64,000 nucleotides of DNA from SMYC01 sp963578475 (GCA_963578475.1 CAUZCL010000004.1:1-64000); one strand, 5' to 3'. Shown: positions 9,059-18,173, counted from the stretch's first letter. Made by a program: numbers and translations. The notes: generated by a model not told the origin, from the sequence alone.

Positions 9059-9976
9059 ATGACAGAACTTTCCTGGATGGTCGCAGCTTTCATCATCCAA
9101 CCGCAGATCCCTCTTTTCAGAGCAACGACCGAGATCGTGCAAGTCGACGTCTATGTCGCCCGTGACGGCCGAGCGGTCCTCGGGCTCGGCGCATCGGATT
9201 TCGAGCTGTTCGAGGACGGCGTGCTCCAAGAGCTCTACCTCGTCGACGCTCAAAACATTCCGGTGCACATCGCCCTCGTGCTCGACACGAGCTCCAGCGT
9301 CACAGGCCTGGGCCTGAGTCATTTGCGCGACGCGGCAATTCAGCTGATGGACGGTCTCAACGATGAAGACGAAGCGGCCCTCATTTCGTTCTCACACCAC
9401 TTGAAACGGGACGCTGAGCTGACGCGCGACAAGAACCGCGTGCGGGCCGCGATCACCGCGGTCGAGTCTTACGGCGCCACCGCGTGGCACGATGCGCTCT
9501 TCGTCGGGCTAAAGACGCTCGAGAACGTCGAGTACCGCCCCATGGTGTTGCTCTTCACGGACGGAATGGACACTTATAGCTGGCTCCGCGAAGAGCAAAT
9601 GCTTCCGCTCGTCGAGCAGTCGCAGGCTGTCATCTACGCCATTGGTCGAAAAGAGCGACTGCCGATGGAGCTCGGTCGGGGGCATCTTGCGCGGGACCGC
9701 GCGCGCCGGGATGCCCGCACCGCCAACACCAAAAGGACCCGGCTTCTTCGCAAGCTCACCAAAACGAGTGGCGGACGTTTCATCGAGACCGACACGACCG
9801 AGAATCTAGGACCGATCTTCTCGGCGATCCTCGCCGAGATGAAAACACGCTACCTGCTGTCCTATCAACCGCGAGAGCCCATCCGCGAGGGATGGCATAG
9901 CCTCGAGGTCAAAGTCGAAATCCGCGGCGTCAACGTCCATGCGCGACGGGGGTACTTTTATGAAAAGAAACAGTAG
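9059..9976 (+). CDS. VWFA-related (acidobacterial-type) domain protein
   Basis: The protein has 305 residues. An N-terminal beta domain (IVQVDVYVARDGRAVLGLGA, SDFELFEDGVLQ) is typical of the VWFA-related domain first defined in acidobacteria. A von Willebrand factor A domain follows, with the MIDAS motif DTSSS and later LLFTDGMDTYS. The C-terminus (RYLLSYQPREPIREGWHSLE) is the usual family ending. There is only a short hydrophobic N-terminus (WMVAAFIIQPQIPLF), so export is likely but not certain. The function is unknown; such proteins are thought to bind metal-dependent protein partners. This gene is the main basis for the Acidobacteriota suggestion. Confidence 0.87.
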   Translation: MTELSWMVAAFIIQPQIPLFRATTEIVQVDVYVARDGRAVLGLGASDFELFEDGVLQELYLVDAQNIPVHIALVLDTSSSVTGLGLSHLRDAAIQLMDGLNDEDEAALISFSHHLKRDAELTRDKNRVRAAITAVESYGATAWHDALFVGLKTLENVEYRPMVLLFTDGMDTYSWLREEQMLPLVEQSQAVIYAIGRKERLPMELGRGHLARDRARRDARTANTKRTRLLRKLTKTSGGRFIETDTTENLGPIFSAILAEMKTRYLLSYQPREPIREGWHSLEVKVEIRGVNVHARRGYFYEKKQ

Positions 9977-11317
9977 CTTTCTTGCCTTCCTGGCATTGGC
10001 TTTGGCACTGCCGTTCGACGCGTCCGCGGGCCCGAAAGAGACCGCGCTCACTTGGCTCGCGGAACAGCACGACTATCTGAACGACGTGTCCGAAACTCTT
10101 TGGGCTATGCCGGAGCCCGCGCACGCGGAGCACCGCACGTCGACCTACATTCAGAATGAGCTCGAACGCGCCGGATTCGAGATCGAATCCGGGGTCGCTT
10201 CCCTTCCGGCAGCCTTTGTCGCGAGCTACGGGTCCGGACCTCCGGTCATCTGCATCGTGGCACTCCTCGACGCGCTCCCAGGCCTGTCCCAGGAAAAGCT
10301 CGTGACCGAGCGCCGTCCAACTTCCCCTGGTGGATCAGGGCATGGTTGCGGCCACAATCTCATCGGCGCCGCCGACCTCGGAGCGGTGCTTGCCGTGAAG
10401 CAAGCGATCGATGACACAGCCTTCCCGGCACGGTGCGCTTTTTCGGCGCTCCCGCGGAAGAGATTTATCACGGAGGCGTCTACATGGCGCGAGACGGCGT
10501 CTCCGACGACGTGGACGCGCTTTTGTTCTGGCATCCTTCCGCCGTCACGACCGTGATCACGAGGAGCGGACTCGCGATGAATTCCATCCGCTTCGTCTTT
10601 CACGGTCTCGCTTCGGACGCCACCGATGCAGCGGCCAAGGGCATCAACGCGCTCGCCGCGGCCTATCAGCTGAGCACCGCCGCCGAGCGAGAAAAGGCGC
10701 TTTGGCCGAAGACGCAGTGCTCAATCACGTTCTCGTCGAAGGCGGCACGATACCCTCCATCGTTCCCGAGCGCGCCGTGCTCGGGTTCTTCCTTCACGCG
10801 CGCGATCGTGGCGGTGCACACCTTGCGAGGGCGTCTCCACGAGCTGGCGGAAGAGACCGCGCAAAAAAACGAGGACGCGCGTCGAGATGCAGACCTTATC
10901 GTCGACCCGTCATTGGCTCATCAACAAGAGCATCGCCGGACTGTCGAAGGCGAGCCGCGATTTTTTGAAGGAACGCTTCCTCCTGTCTATACGGACGAGC
11001 GCGTTCTCATCAGCGACGACACCGCCGAAGCAAGCTGGATCACACCACGCGGGGGGGTTCGCGTTGCGTGTTTTCCACTTGAGGTTCCATCGCATACGTG
11101 GCAGTGGACGGCGTCGGCGTCGTCGAGCTTCGCCCACAAAGGTATGATGCGCGCGGCCCGCACCCTCACTAAGACAGCGCTCGAGCTCATGACCAACAAG
11201 AACGCCCTCGAGGTTGCTCGCAGAGAGTTCGACGCCGTACGCGGAGACGTGATCTATGAATCCCCGTTGCACGCGGAGCTCGGGCCGTGCGATCACTTGA
11301 AGCCTCCGCCTCGTTAG
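9960..11317 (+). pseudogene. M20-family amidohydrolase (AbgB-like), heavily frameshifted
   Basis: ATG 9960 starts a signal peptide (FLAFLALALALPFDASAG), then ETLWAMPEPAHAEHRTS. The metal-site segment SGHGCGHNLIGAADLG is recognisable. The frame then changes near 10430 (to VRFFGAPAEEIYHGGVYMA), near 10690 (to VLVEGGTIPSIVPERAVLG) and several more times before the last stretch, SFAHKGMMRAARTLTKTALE. The family is the aminobenzoyl-glutamate/indole-acetyl amide hydrolase group of M20. The conserved GEYDALPG block reads IVALLDALPG, so amino-acid decay accompanies the indels. At least four frameshifts make this one of the oldest pseudogenes here. Its start overlaps the VWA gene by 17 bases. Confidence 0.75.
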
Positions 11318-11359
11318 TCTAGTTAAAGACAGTACATGTTAACGAGATCGTCTAGACAC

Positions 11360-11388
11360 AAAAAAAGGGGGAGCTTTCACCCCCCCCT
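11360..11388 (-). terminator. Rho-independent terminator of the Lys/Ala peptide gene
   Basis: Read leftward, a run of G (complement of 11379-11387), the loop TGAAAGCT and a run of C form a hairpin of at least five G-C pairs, followed directly by seven T (complement of the A run 11360-11366). It lies 23 bases beyond the stop of the 28-codon gene. The G/C arm lengths are unequal, so slippage in the homopolymers is possible. Confidence 0.8.
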
Positions 11389-11410
11389 CTTATTACCCCT
11401 GAGGAAGTCG

Positions 11411-11497
11411 CTACTTTTTCTTCGCAGTCTTCTTCTTTGTAGCCTTCTTGGTAGCCTTCTTGGTAGCCTTTTTCTTAGCAGCTTTTTTCTTCGCCAT
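11411..11497 (-). CDS. 28-residue Lys/Ala/Thr-rich basic peptide (histone H1-tail-like)
   Basis: ATG 11495-11497 begins a 28-codon frame ending in TAG at 11411-11413. Only Met, Ala, Lys and Thr occur: MAKKKAAKKKATKKATKKAT, then KKKTAKKK. A strong Shine-Dalgarno sequence (GAGGAGGTGATGAG) precedes the ATG, and a clear intrinsic terminator follows, so this is an expressed unit and not a low-complexity accident. The composition matches the C-terminal tails of bacterial H1-like nucleoid proteins (AlgP/Hc1 type), which bind DNA non-specifically through lysines. No globular domain is present. The role as a mini nucleoid protein or RNA/ribosome-binding peptide is inferred. The coding repeats (AAGAAGGCTACC-type units) are prone to length variation. 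Confidence 0.75.
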   Translation of the reverse strand: MAKKKAAKKKATKKATKKATKKKTAKKK

Positions 11498-11600
11498 CAC
11501 TCATCACCTCCTCTCTTCATGGATTAGAGCGGCACGCCGCCCCAATGAAGACACGCAACAACAAGCTGTGCTGTTATGAGAAGTTGATAACGCTAGCTGT

Positions 11601-11630
11601 AGGGTAAAGAGGTACAAGAGTGGTTGTCAA
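11601..11630 (-). promoter_or_regulatory. Possible sigma70-type promoter for the basic peptide gene
   Basis: On the minus strand TTGACA (complement of 11625-11630) is followed after 18 bases by TACCCT (complement of 11601-11606). The -35 is perfect and the -10 matches three of six, leaving a leader of roughly 100 bases before ATG 11497. The weak -10 makes this tentative. Confidence 0.35.
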
Positions 11631-11645
11631 GCGGTTTTTGGTGAT

Positions 11646-12947
11646 TTAGAGGTCGACCCACTCGACGCCATTCGGGTATGCGAACGCAGCTCGCGACTTT
11701 TTCTTCATCGTGATGCTGTATCCCGGTTGATCGGGAGCACGATACGTTCCTTTTTCGACAATGACAGGTGCTTCGAAGTGCCCGTGCAAGTGATCGACGT
11801 ATTCGATCATGCGTCCTTCCATCGATCCGCTCACGCAAACGTAGTCGAAGAGAGAAAGATGCTGCACGTGTTCGCAAAGACCGACACCTCCAGCATGCGG
11901 TCAGACGAGAACGCCGTGCTTCGCCGCCATGAGAAGCACGGCAAGCACTTCGTTCACGCCACCGAGGCGGCAACTATCGATCTGACAAAACGCGATCGCC
12001 TCTGCTTGGAGGAATTGTTTGAACATGACGCGGTTATGCGCGTGCTCGCCCGTCGCGACGCCGATGGGTTTGACCGCGCGCGCAATCGTCGCGTGCCCAA
12101 GAACATCGTCCGGGCTCGTCGGCTCTTCGATCCATAACGGCCGAAAAGTCTCGAGACGCTTCATCCAGGAAATCGCTTCATCAACATCCCAGGTCTGATT
12201 GGCGTCCATCATGAGTGCGTGGTCCCAACCGATCTCATCGCGGATGAGTGCGGCGCGGCGGATATCGTCGTCGACGTTTCTTCCAACCTTCATCTTGAAC
12301 GCCGTCCAGCCCTCGGCCATCGCTTCTTTGCACAAGCGCCGGATCTTGTCATCGCTATAACCTATCCAGCCGACCGACGTGTTGTAGGCAGGGTACCCAT
12401 CCACGAGCACCGTCTCGATACGTTCCCGCCGCGTCGGCTCGAGCGCGCTCAAAAGCGTCAGCGCTTCATCCGGCGTGATGCAATCCGTGATGTATCGGAA
12501 ATCGATAACACGCACGATCTCCTCGGGCGACATGCCGCAAAGCAGCTGCCAGAGCGGCTTTTCTGCGACTTTCGCCTGGAGGTCCCAGAGCGCGTTGACG
12601 ACGGCAGCGGTCGCCAAATGGACGACACCCTTCTCGGGTCCGAGCCAGCGAAGCTGGCTATCCCCGGTGATCTCACGCCAGAACGCGCCCCACTCCGACG
12701 CGATCGACTCGAGCTCTTGTCCTACGATCTTCGTTGCGAGTGGGTGGATCGCTTCGACGCAAAGGTCGTTACCGCGGCCGATAGTAAAAGTCAGTCCGTG
12801 GCCCTCGTGCGCGTCGGGGTGGTCTGTCTCGAAAATGACATAGGCGGCGGAGTAGTCCGGGTCCGGATTCATCGCGTCGGAGCCATCGGAGTCTCGCGAG
12901 GTCGGGAAGCGAATGTCTTCGGTCGTAAAGCCGGTGATGCGCGTCAT
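11646..12947 (-). pseudogene. L-fuconate dehydratase (enolase superfamily) with an in-frame TGA
   Basis: ATG 12947 starts MTRITGFTTEDIRFPTSRD; the full frame to the TAG-type end at 11646 would encode about 433 residues, normal for FucD. The barrel motifs are present: FKMKVGRNVDDD (catalytic Lys), ALMMDANQTWD (metal Asp), WIEEPTSPDD (metal Glu) and GVATGEH. A TGA at 11901-11903 lies exactly in frame between GVLV and PHAGGVGLCEHVQHL; relatives often have Cys there (TGC). Downstream codons are fully conserved to the end, so a single base change is the only lesion. The enzyme would convert L-fuconate to 2-keto-3-deoxy-L-fuconate. It is the last gene of the leftward sugar operon, overlapping the permease by ATGA. 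Confidence 0.85.
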
Positions 12948-13921
12948 GCCGCTTCCACTCTTCGATGGCGCCATCGATCGATTGCGACCGCGGCTACAAT
13001 GATCGTACCCGTCACGATTTCTTGAACCCAGTTCGGAAGCCCCACCTGGGAAGTGCCCGCTCGGATGACCGTCATGATGAACGCGCCGACGAGCGTGCCG
13101 GTGACGGTTCCTTCTCCGCCCGACAGGCTTCCGCCTCCGATCACTACGGCCGCAATAACGTCGAGCTCGAGACCCACCGCAACGGTGGGGTCCCCCACCG
13201 TGAGGCGTGAGAACTGAAGAACGCCCGTGACGCCCGCGAACGCGCCCGTCAAAGTGTAGACGATGACCTTGACCCTCTCTACTTGAACACCGCAAAGGCG
13301 TGCTGTCTTCTCATTCGAACCGACCGAGAAGATGTGCGCGCCAAGCCGCGTGTACCGTAAGACGACCGCCGTCGCGACTGCTAAAAGAGCGAGCATCCAC
13401 ACTCCTGGAGGTACGATCATCCAGCTGCGCTCAGGAGGTAAAGAAGCTAGAAGCTCGACGAGCCAGGTGAGAGGAGCATCGACTTTTTGTTCTTTGGCGA
13501 GCCCCTTCGCGACCCCGCGCACGAGAAGCAGCATGCCAAGGGTCACGATGAAGGGCGCCACCTTCAGCCTCGTTACGAGCGTGCCGCTCGTGAGTCCCGT
13601 CAGAGCGCAGACCAACATCGCCATGACGATTGCCGCCGCGGGTCCGCCACCCCCGTTGAGCACGAGCGCCACGACGACCGACGTCATCGCCACGATCGGG
13701 CCCACTGAAAGATCGATGCCACCCAGAATGATGACGAGCGTCATGCCGAGCGCCGCGGTGCCGACGATGGCGGTCTGCCGAGCGATGGTTTGGAGCGTAC
13801 GGATCGACGTAAAGCTATCGGGGCCGATGAGCGCAAAGAAGAGATAGACGAGAACGAGGCCGATGAAAGGTCCGAGCGTCGAGAGCCACGGACTCGCCGA
13901 CCTTGCCGGTGTCTCGCTCAA
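12944..13921 (-). CDS. Sugar ABC transporter permease (RbsC family)
   Basis: A 325-residue polytopic membrane protein of the BPD_transp_2/RbsC family. Hydrophobic segments run from FIGLVLVYLFFALIG to FIMTVIRAGTSQVG, with the family signature GGIDLSVG near residue 70 and GGGSLSGGEGTVTGTLVGA near the C-terminus. It should form the membrane channel of the importer with the ATPase encoded just upstream. Both junctions are ATGA overlaps (13918-13921 with the ATPase and 12944-12947 with fuconate dehydratase), a sign of translational coupling. The lysine/arginine-rich end RWRHRRVEAA is cytoplasmic. The fuconate genes in the operon suggest fucose or a fucose-containing sugar as substrate. Confidence 0.92.
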   Translation of the reverse strand: MSETPARSASPWLSTLGPFIGLVLVYLFFALIGPDSFTSIRTLQTIARQTAIVGTAALGMTLVIILGGIDLSVGPIVAMTSVVVALVLNGGGGPAAAIVMAMLVCALTGLTSGTLVTRLKVAPFIVTLGMLLLVRGVAKGLAKEQKVDAPLTWLVELLASLPPERSWMIVPPGVWMLALLAVATAVVLRYTRLGAHIFSVGSNEKTARLCGVQVERVKVIVYTLTGAFAGVTGVLQFSRLTVGDPTVAVGLELDVIAAVVIGGGSLSGGEGTVTGTLVGAFIMTVIRAGTSQVGLPNWVQEIVTGTIIVAAVAIDRWRHRRVEAA

Positions 13922-15387
13922 GAGGCCGCCTCCTGCATGATCTGCTCTTCGTCCACCTCGTTCACAGGACGTGCGGGCGCGAGGCGGCCTCGACTCATGA
14001 CCGCGATGTGGTCCGACATGCCGAGTAGCTCGGGAAGATAGCTACTGATGAGCAGGATGGACTTGCCACTCGAGGCGAGCGCATTGATGAGCTCGTAGAT
14101 TTGAGCTTTACTCCCGACATCGACGCCACGCGTCGGCTCATCGAGCAGCAGCACGTCGAGGCCGTGATAGAGAAGACGAGCGAGCGCGACCTTCTGCTGG
14201 TTGCCCCCCGAAAGATCCGTGACGCGCTGGCGCGGTCCGCGGGAATGGATACCGAGCTTCGCGATCCATTCCGCGGCAGCCGCGTCGAGATCCGAAGGTC
14301 TCAACCAGCGCGGCAACCTAGAGAGCGTCAAGTTTTCGGCTATCGTTCTCGTGACGGCAAGACCTTCCCCTTGTCGGTCCTCGCTCAATAGACCCACGCC
14401 TTGCTCGAGACGCATGGCCGGCGTCACCGCAGATTCGAATTGGCCCACACGCACGCGACCGCTTCGAACCGGTTCGAGCCCGAAGATCGCCCGTGCCATC
14501 TCTGTGCGTCCCGCTCCCATGAGCCCGGCGATACCCAGCACTTCACCGCGACGAAGCTCGAAGCTCACGTCGTGCGGCAGATCCATTCCTGCGAGCCCCT
14601 CGACCTCGAGGACAACGTCTCCCGGAAACCGCGACGTCCGAGGGAAGAGCTCGGAGATGTCCCTGCCGACCATCGACTTCACGATTGCGGAGGCGCTCGC
14701 CTCGGCGATCTGCCCTTCATCAACCGATCGTCCGTCGCGCAACACCGTGAAGCTGTCCGCGACCTGCCACACTTCTTCGAGGAAGTGAGAGATATAGACG
14801 ATCGCGAGGCCGCGCTCTTTGAGCCGGCCGATGAGTCGAAAGAGTTTTTCGACGTCCGGCTGCGAGAGACTGCTCGTCGGCTCGTCGAGGATGAGGACTT
14901 TGGCCTCCAGAATCAACGCGCGGGCAATCTCGACGATCTGTCGGGATGCGAGAGAGAGAGTACGGACCTTCTGCTCGGGTGCAATGTCGTCATGTTCGAG
15001 CTCCGCGATCGCTGCAGCGGCGCGCGCCCGCATTTCGCCGCGCTGCAATAGCCCGCGACGCGTCGGCTCTGTCCCGAGAAAAATGTTCTCCGCGACGCTC
15101 AAATGCGGTGCGAGCGCGAGCTCCTGATGCACCATGAGCACGCCTTGATCGCGAGCGTCGCGAGGGCTCGCGGGTCGATAGGCTTCGCCATCGAGAAAGA
15201 GCGCACCGTCATCGGGAAGAAAAACACCAGAGAGCACGTTCACGAGCGTGCTCTTCCCCGCCCCGTTCTCGCCGACGAGCGCGCGCACTTCACCCGCCGA
15301 AACGGAAAAATCGACACCGTCCACGGCGAGCGTCGGACCGAAGCGCTTCCTTACGCCTCTCGCTTCGAGACGCTTAAGTTCAACCAC
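13918..15387 (-). CDS. Sugar ABC transporter ATP-binding protein (RbsA/MglA family)
   Basis: The 489-residue protein has two fused ABC domains. Domain one has Walker A GENGAGKST (39-47), the signature LSLASRQIVEIARAL and Walker B KVLILDEPTSSL. Domain two has the degenerate Walker A GLMGAGRTE usual for this family, the signature LSGGNQQKVALARLL and Walker B VLLLDEPTRGVD. It energises uptake through the RbsC-like permease. The start is GTG 15387, which lies inside the end of the binding-protein gene (37-base overlap), an unusually long overlap that still keeps both products complete. No lesions are visible. Confidence 0.93.
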   Translation of the reverse strand: MVELKRLEARGVRKRFGPTLAVDGVDFSVSAGEVRALVGENGAGKSTLVNVLSGVFLPDDGALFLDGEAYRPASPRDARDQGVLMVHQELALAPHLSVAENIFLGTEPTRRGLLQRGEMRARAAAAIAELEHDDIAPEQKVRTLSLASRQIVEIARALILEAKVLILDEPTSSLSQPDVEKLFRLIGRLKERGLAIVYISHFLEEVWQVADSFTVLRDGRSVDEGQIAEASASAIVKSMVGRDISELFPRTSRFPGDVVLEVEGLAGMDLPHDVSFELRRGEVLGIAGLMGAGRTEMARAIFGLEPVRSGRVRVGQFESAVTPAMRLEQGVGLLSEDRQGEGLAVTRTIAENLTLSRLPRWLRPSDLDAAAAEWIAKLGIHSRGPRQRVTDLSGGNQQKVALARLLYHGLDVLLLDEPTRGVDVGSKAQIYELINALASSGKSILLISSYLPELLGMSDHIAVMSRGRLAPARPVNEVDEEQIMQEAAS

Positions 15388-16376
15388 CTGTCGACGTCAG
15401 GACGCAGAAGCTCTTGCATTTTCGGCTCGTTCATGTTGTCGCTTATTACAAGAGTGACCCCGGTGTCGACGCGCTTTTCGGTCGGCTCGCCCCGCAGATG
15501 CGCGACCATCGTCTTGACACCAAGATAGGCCATGTTCAGCGGGTCTTGGAGAACGAGCGCGTCGAACTCGCCATTCTCGAGGCCTCTCACCATCTGCTCG
15601 GAGGCGTCGAATCCAATCAGCTTCACCGAGCCGGTCAGCCCTGCATCTTGGAGCGCTCGGAGCATGCCGAAGGCCGAGCTCTCGTTCGGACAGTAGATGC
15701 CGTCAACCTCTAAGCTGCCATCCGCCGCCTCGAACCGGGCGAGCAAGTTCTCGCTCGTCTGATAAGCGAGCTCGGCGGTGGCGCCAGCATGTTGGTTCGA
15801 GCTCACGACGTTCATCTCCGGATTCTCGGCCATGACGTCCATGAAGCCTTGCTCGCGCTTCATCGTGCTCGCCGAGCCCTCCTGGTAACGGAGCATGATC
15901 ACACGGCCCGAGCCTCCGAGCGTTTCTACCATACGCTCTCCGGCAAGCCGGCCGCCCTTGTAGTTGTCGGTGGCGACGAAGCTCACATAGTCGTCGCTGT
16001 CGAGTCCGGAGTCAATGATGACGACCGGGATCCCGCTCCGCATGGCGTTCGTAACCGGAATCCGGAGCGCTTTGTCGTCGGTAGGGGCAAGTACGATACC
16101 GGAAACACCGCGGCTTATGAACGTCTCCACTTCCGCGATTTGAGCTTCGCGATCGTCTTCGCGCGCGGGCCCTTTCCAGACAACTTCGACATCGAGCTCG
16201 ACAGAAGCTTTGACCGCACCTGCATGAACGGCTTTCCAGAAAGAGTGCGTCGTGGCTTTAGGAAAAACGGCGATGGTGATGGTGATGTCTTCAGACGCGG
16301 CGTTCTCACTCTCACTCTGACAGCCGAGTGCCGCAAGAAGGGAGCAAAGGATGACGGCTTTAGCGCGCATCAGCAT
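15351..16376 (-). CDS. Sugar-binding lipoprotein of the ABC transporter (RbsB family)
   Basis: A periplasmic-binding-protein type I of 341 residues. The signal peptide ends in a lipobox, LLAALGC, with Cys19 the expected lipid-anchored residue. The ligand-binding fold shows KATTHSFWKAVHAGAVKAS, FISRGVSGIVLAPTDD, GIPVVIIDSGLDSDD and LKLIGFDASEQ-type segments (SVKLIGFDASEQMVRGLENG). It captures the sugar outside the cytoplasmic membrane and hands it to the permease. The gene follows L-fuconolactonase with a 17-base overlap and precedes the ATPase. The ligand is inferred from the operon to be L-fucose or a related deoxy-sugar. Confidence 0.9.
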   Translation of the reverse strand: MLMRAKAVILCSLLAALGCQSESENAASEDITITIAVFPKATTHSFWKAVHAGAVKASVELDVEVVWKGPAREDDREAQIAEVETFISRGVSGIVLAPTDDKALRIPVTNAMRSGIPVVIIDSGLDSDDYVSFVATDNYKGGRLAGERMVETLGGSGRVIMLRYQEGSASTMKREQGFMDVMAENPEMNVVSSNQHAGATAELAYQTSENLLARFEAADGSLEVDGIYCPNESSAFGMLRALQDAGLTGSVKLIGFDASEQMVRGLENGEFDALVLQDPLNMAYLGVKTMVAHLRGEPTEKRVDTGVTLVISDNMNEPKMQELLRPDVDRWLNLSVSKREA

Positions 16377-17223
16377 CAGTCAGTGCCTCCAGGTGGTAGA
16401 AATCGATAGCGTTCCCGCCAAGGACCGCTGTTTTGTCCGTGTCGGACAGGGTCGCAATGTACTGATGGACGATGTCCATCACTTCTAAGTAAGTCGCCGA
16501 AAGAGTGCAGACAGGCCAATCGGATCCTAGGAGGATTCGCCGCGCGCCGAAAGCCCCGAAAACGACATCGAGATAAGGCGTGAAGTCGTCGAGCTTCCAC
16601 CCATGCCATTCGGTCTCGGTAACCATCCCAGAGACTTTGCAATACAGGTTTTCGTGCTTGGCGAGCTTTTCGATAGACGAGGCCCAGGGCTCGAGCTCGC
16701 GCCGCCCGATATGAGGCTTCGCGAGATGGTCGAGCACGAGGCGATGATCGGGAAACTGCTCGACAAACTCGAGAGCGGCAGGGAGCTGTCTCGGATAGAT
16801 GAGCACGTCGTAAGTCAGATCGTGCTCTTTCAACAGAGCCACACCGCGAAGAAAGTCCTCGCGAAGAAGAAAGTAATCGTCGGGCTCGTCCTGCACGACG
16901 TGGCGCACGCCGACGAAACGTTCATGGGCGCCGAAACGCTCGAGCTGGGCTTGGGCGTCTTCCGAGCACAAATCCACCCAGCCGACGACACCGAGCACCG
17001 AGTCGTTCGTGTCCGCGAGCCGAAGCAGATATTCCGTCTCTTCGACGCTTTGCCGCGCTTGAACGGCCACCGAGCCCCCGATGCCCGTCGCGTCGAGTTG
17101 CGGCTTCAAATCGGTGGGTCCGAAATCCGTCTTCAAAATGTCCATGCGCTCGTCGATCCAGTCGTACTCGGAGGGGCTGTACTCCCAAAAGTGCTGATGA
17201 GCGTCAATGCGCATGGACTCCAT
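16360..17223 (-). CDS. L-fuconolactonase-like amidohydrolase
   Basis: An amidohydrolase_2 (TIM-barrel) protein of about 287 residues, starting MESMRIDAHQHFWEYSPSEY. The HxH motif is in DAHQHFW; RLVLDHLAKPHIG and ILLGSDWPVC supply the remaining His and Asp ligands. The FWEYSPSEYDW and GSDWPVC text is typical of L-fuconolactonases, which open L-fucono-lactone to L-fuconate, the substrate of the dehydratase at the other end of this operon. I prefer ATG 17223 (or 17214) to an upstream in-frame GTG at 17241 because homology begins at MRIDAHQHF. No Shine-Dalgarno is evident; the TATAGT just upstream of the ATG could be a -10 of a near-leaderless transcript. Confidence 0.88.
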   Translation of the reverse strand: MESMRIDAHQHFWEYSPSEYDWIDERMDILKTDFGPTDLKPQLDATGIGGSVAVQARQSVEETEYLLRLADTNDSVLGVVGWVDLCSEDAQAQLERFGAHERFVGVRHVVQDEPDDYFLLREDFLRGVALLKEHDLTYDVLIYPRQLPAALEFVEQFPDHRLVLDHLAKPHIGRRELEPWASSIEKLAKHENLYCKVSGMVTETEWHGWKLDDFTPYLDVVFGAFGARRILLGSDWPVCTLSATYLEVMDIVHQYIATLSDTDKTAVLGGNAIDFYHLEALTDADAR

Positions 17224-17243
17224 ACTATAAGATTGGGGCACCC

Positions 17244-18173
17244 ATGATGGAACAAGCCGAGAACCTACGCGATGTCATCCGGGAAACGACACTCCTCGAG
17301 CCGCGACGCCTCGCCGACCGACTCGGGATTTCGCTCCGTATCGCGAGCGAGACGTTCCAGCAAACAGGAAGCTTCAAGTTCCGCGCGGGGTATAACCTCG
17401 CCGCGCTCGTCGAAGAGCGCACCATATTGACGGCGTCGTCAGGAAACTTTGGCCAGGCGCTCGCTTATGCCGCAAAGCTTCTCGAGAAGAATGCCATCAT
17501 CGTCATGCCGGATACGTCTGCGCAGGTGAAAATGGACGCCGTGCGCGAGCACGGTGGCACGGTCGTGCCGATCAACGTAACGGTGAAGAGTCGTGCGGAG
17601 GGGGTCGCGGAGCTTGCCGCCGAGCACCCTTACGCTTTTATCGCGAGCGCCTTCAACGACCCGCGCGTCATCGATGGCAATGCGACACTCGGCGAGGAGC
17701 TAGCTCCGCACGACTTTGACGTTATCGTCGTGCCGGTCGGAGGCGGCGGCCTGAGCTCAGGGATCGTCAAAGGCCTTCGCGAAGCCGGCAACACGCGCAC
17801 TCGGGTCGTCGGCGCCGAGCCGCTTCTCGGAAACGACGCCGCGCGGTCTCTCCGCGCCGGACACATCGTCAAGAACGAAAAAGAGCCGCTCACGATCGCC
17901 GACGGCGCACGCACGGTGAGCCTGGGCGAGAACAACTGGGCGATTCTGAAGGACGGCCTGGAGACGATCGTCGAAGTTCCCGAAGACGACATCGTCGAAG
18001 CGCTGAGGCTTCTCTTCTCCCACGCCAACCTCAAAGCGGAGCCCACGGGCGCACTCGGCGTTGGCGCGCTCCTCACAGACCCGGAACGTTTCCGGGACCG
18101 GTCGGTATGCTGCGTCGTCACCGGAGGCAACGTGAACGCCGATGTCTATCGACGACTGTTGAGCCGTGACTGA
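17244..18173 (+). CDS. PLP-dependent threonine/serine dehydratase family protein
   Basis: A fold-type II PLP enzyme of 309 residues. Schiff-base Lys45 lies in TGSFKFRAGYN, the substrate-binding loop is SSGNFGQA (about 65-72), and the phosphate-binding glycine loop is VGGGGLSSG. The length matches catabolic threonine dehydratases and serine racemases that lack the C-terminal ACT domain, so feedback control by isoleucine is not expected. The start is ATG 17244, preceded by GGGG as a weak ribosome site. It diverges from the fuconolactonase gene, and its end overlaps the PAP2 gene by eight bases. L-threonine, L-serine or hydroxyaspartate are possible substrates. Confidence 0.87.
   Translation: MMEQAENLRDVIRETTLLEPRRLADRLGISLRIASETFQQTGSFKFRAGYNLAALVEERTILTASSGNFGQALAYAAKLLEKNAIIVMPDTSAQVKMDAVREHGGTVVPINVTVKSRAEGVAELAAEHPYAFIASAFNDPRVIDGNATLGEELAPHDFDVIVVPVGGGGLSSGIVKGLREAGNTRTRVVGAEPLLGNDAARSLRAGHIVKNEKEPLTIADGARTVSLGENNWAILKDGLETIVEVPEDDIVEALRLLFSHANLKAEPTGALGVGALLTDPERFRDRSVCCVVTGGNVNADVYRRLLSRD

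Noticed and set aside
11903..13295. Longer fuconate dehydratase start upstream of 12947
   Set aside because: The frame extends upstream to 13295, but that part is antisense-phase sequence of the permease gene. Homology and the ATGA overlap fix the start at 12947.
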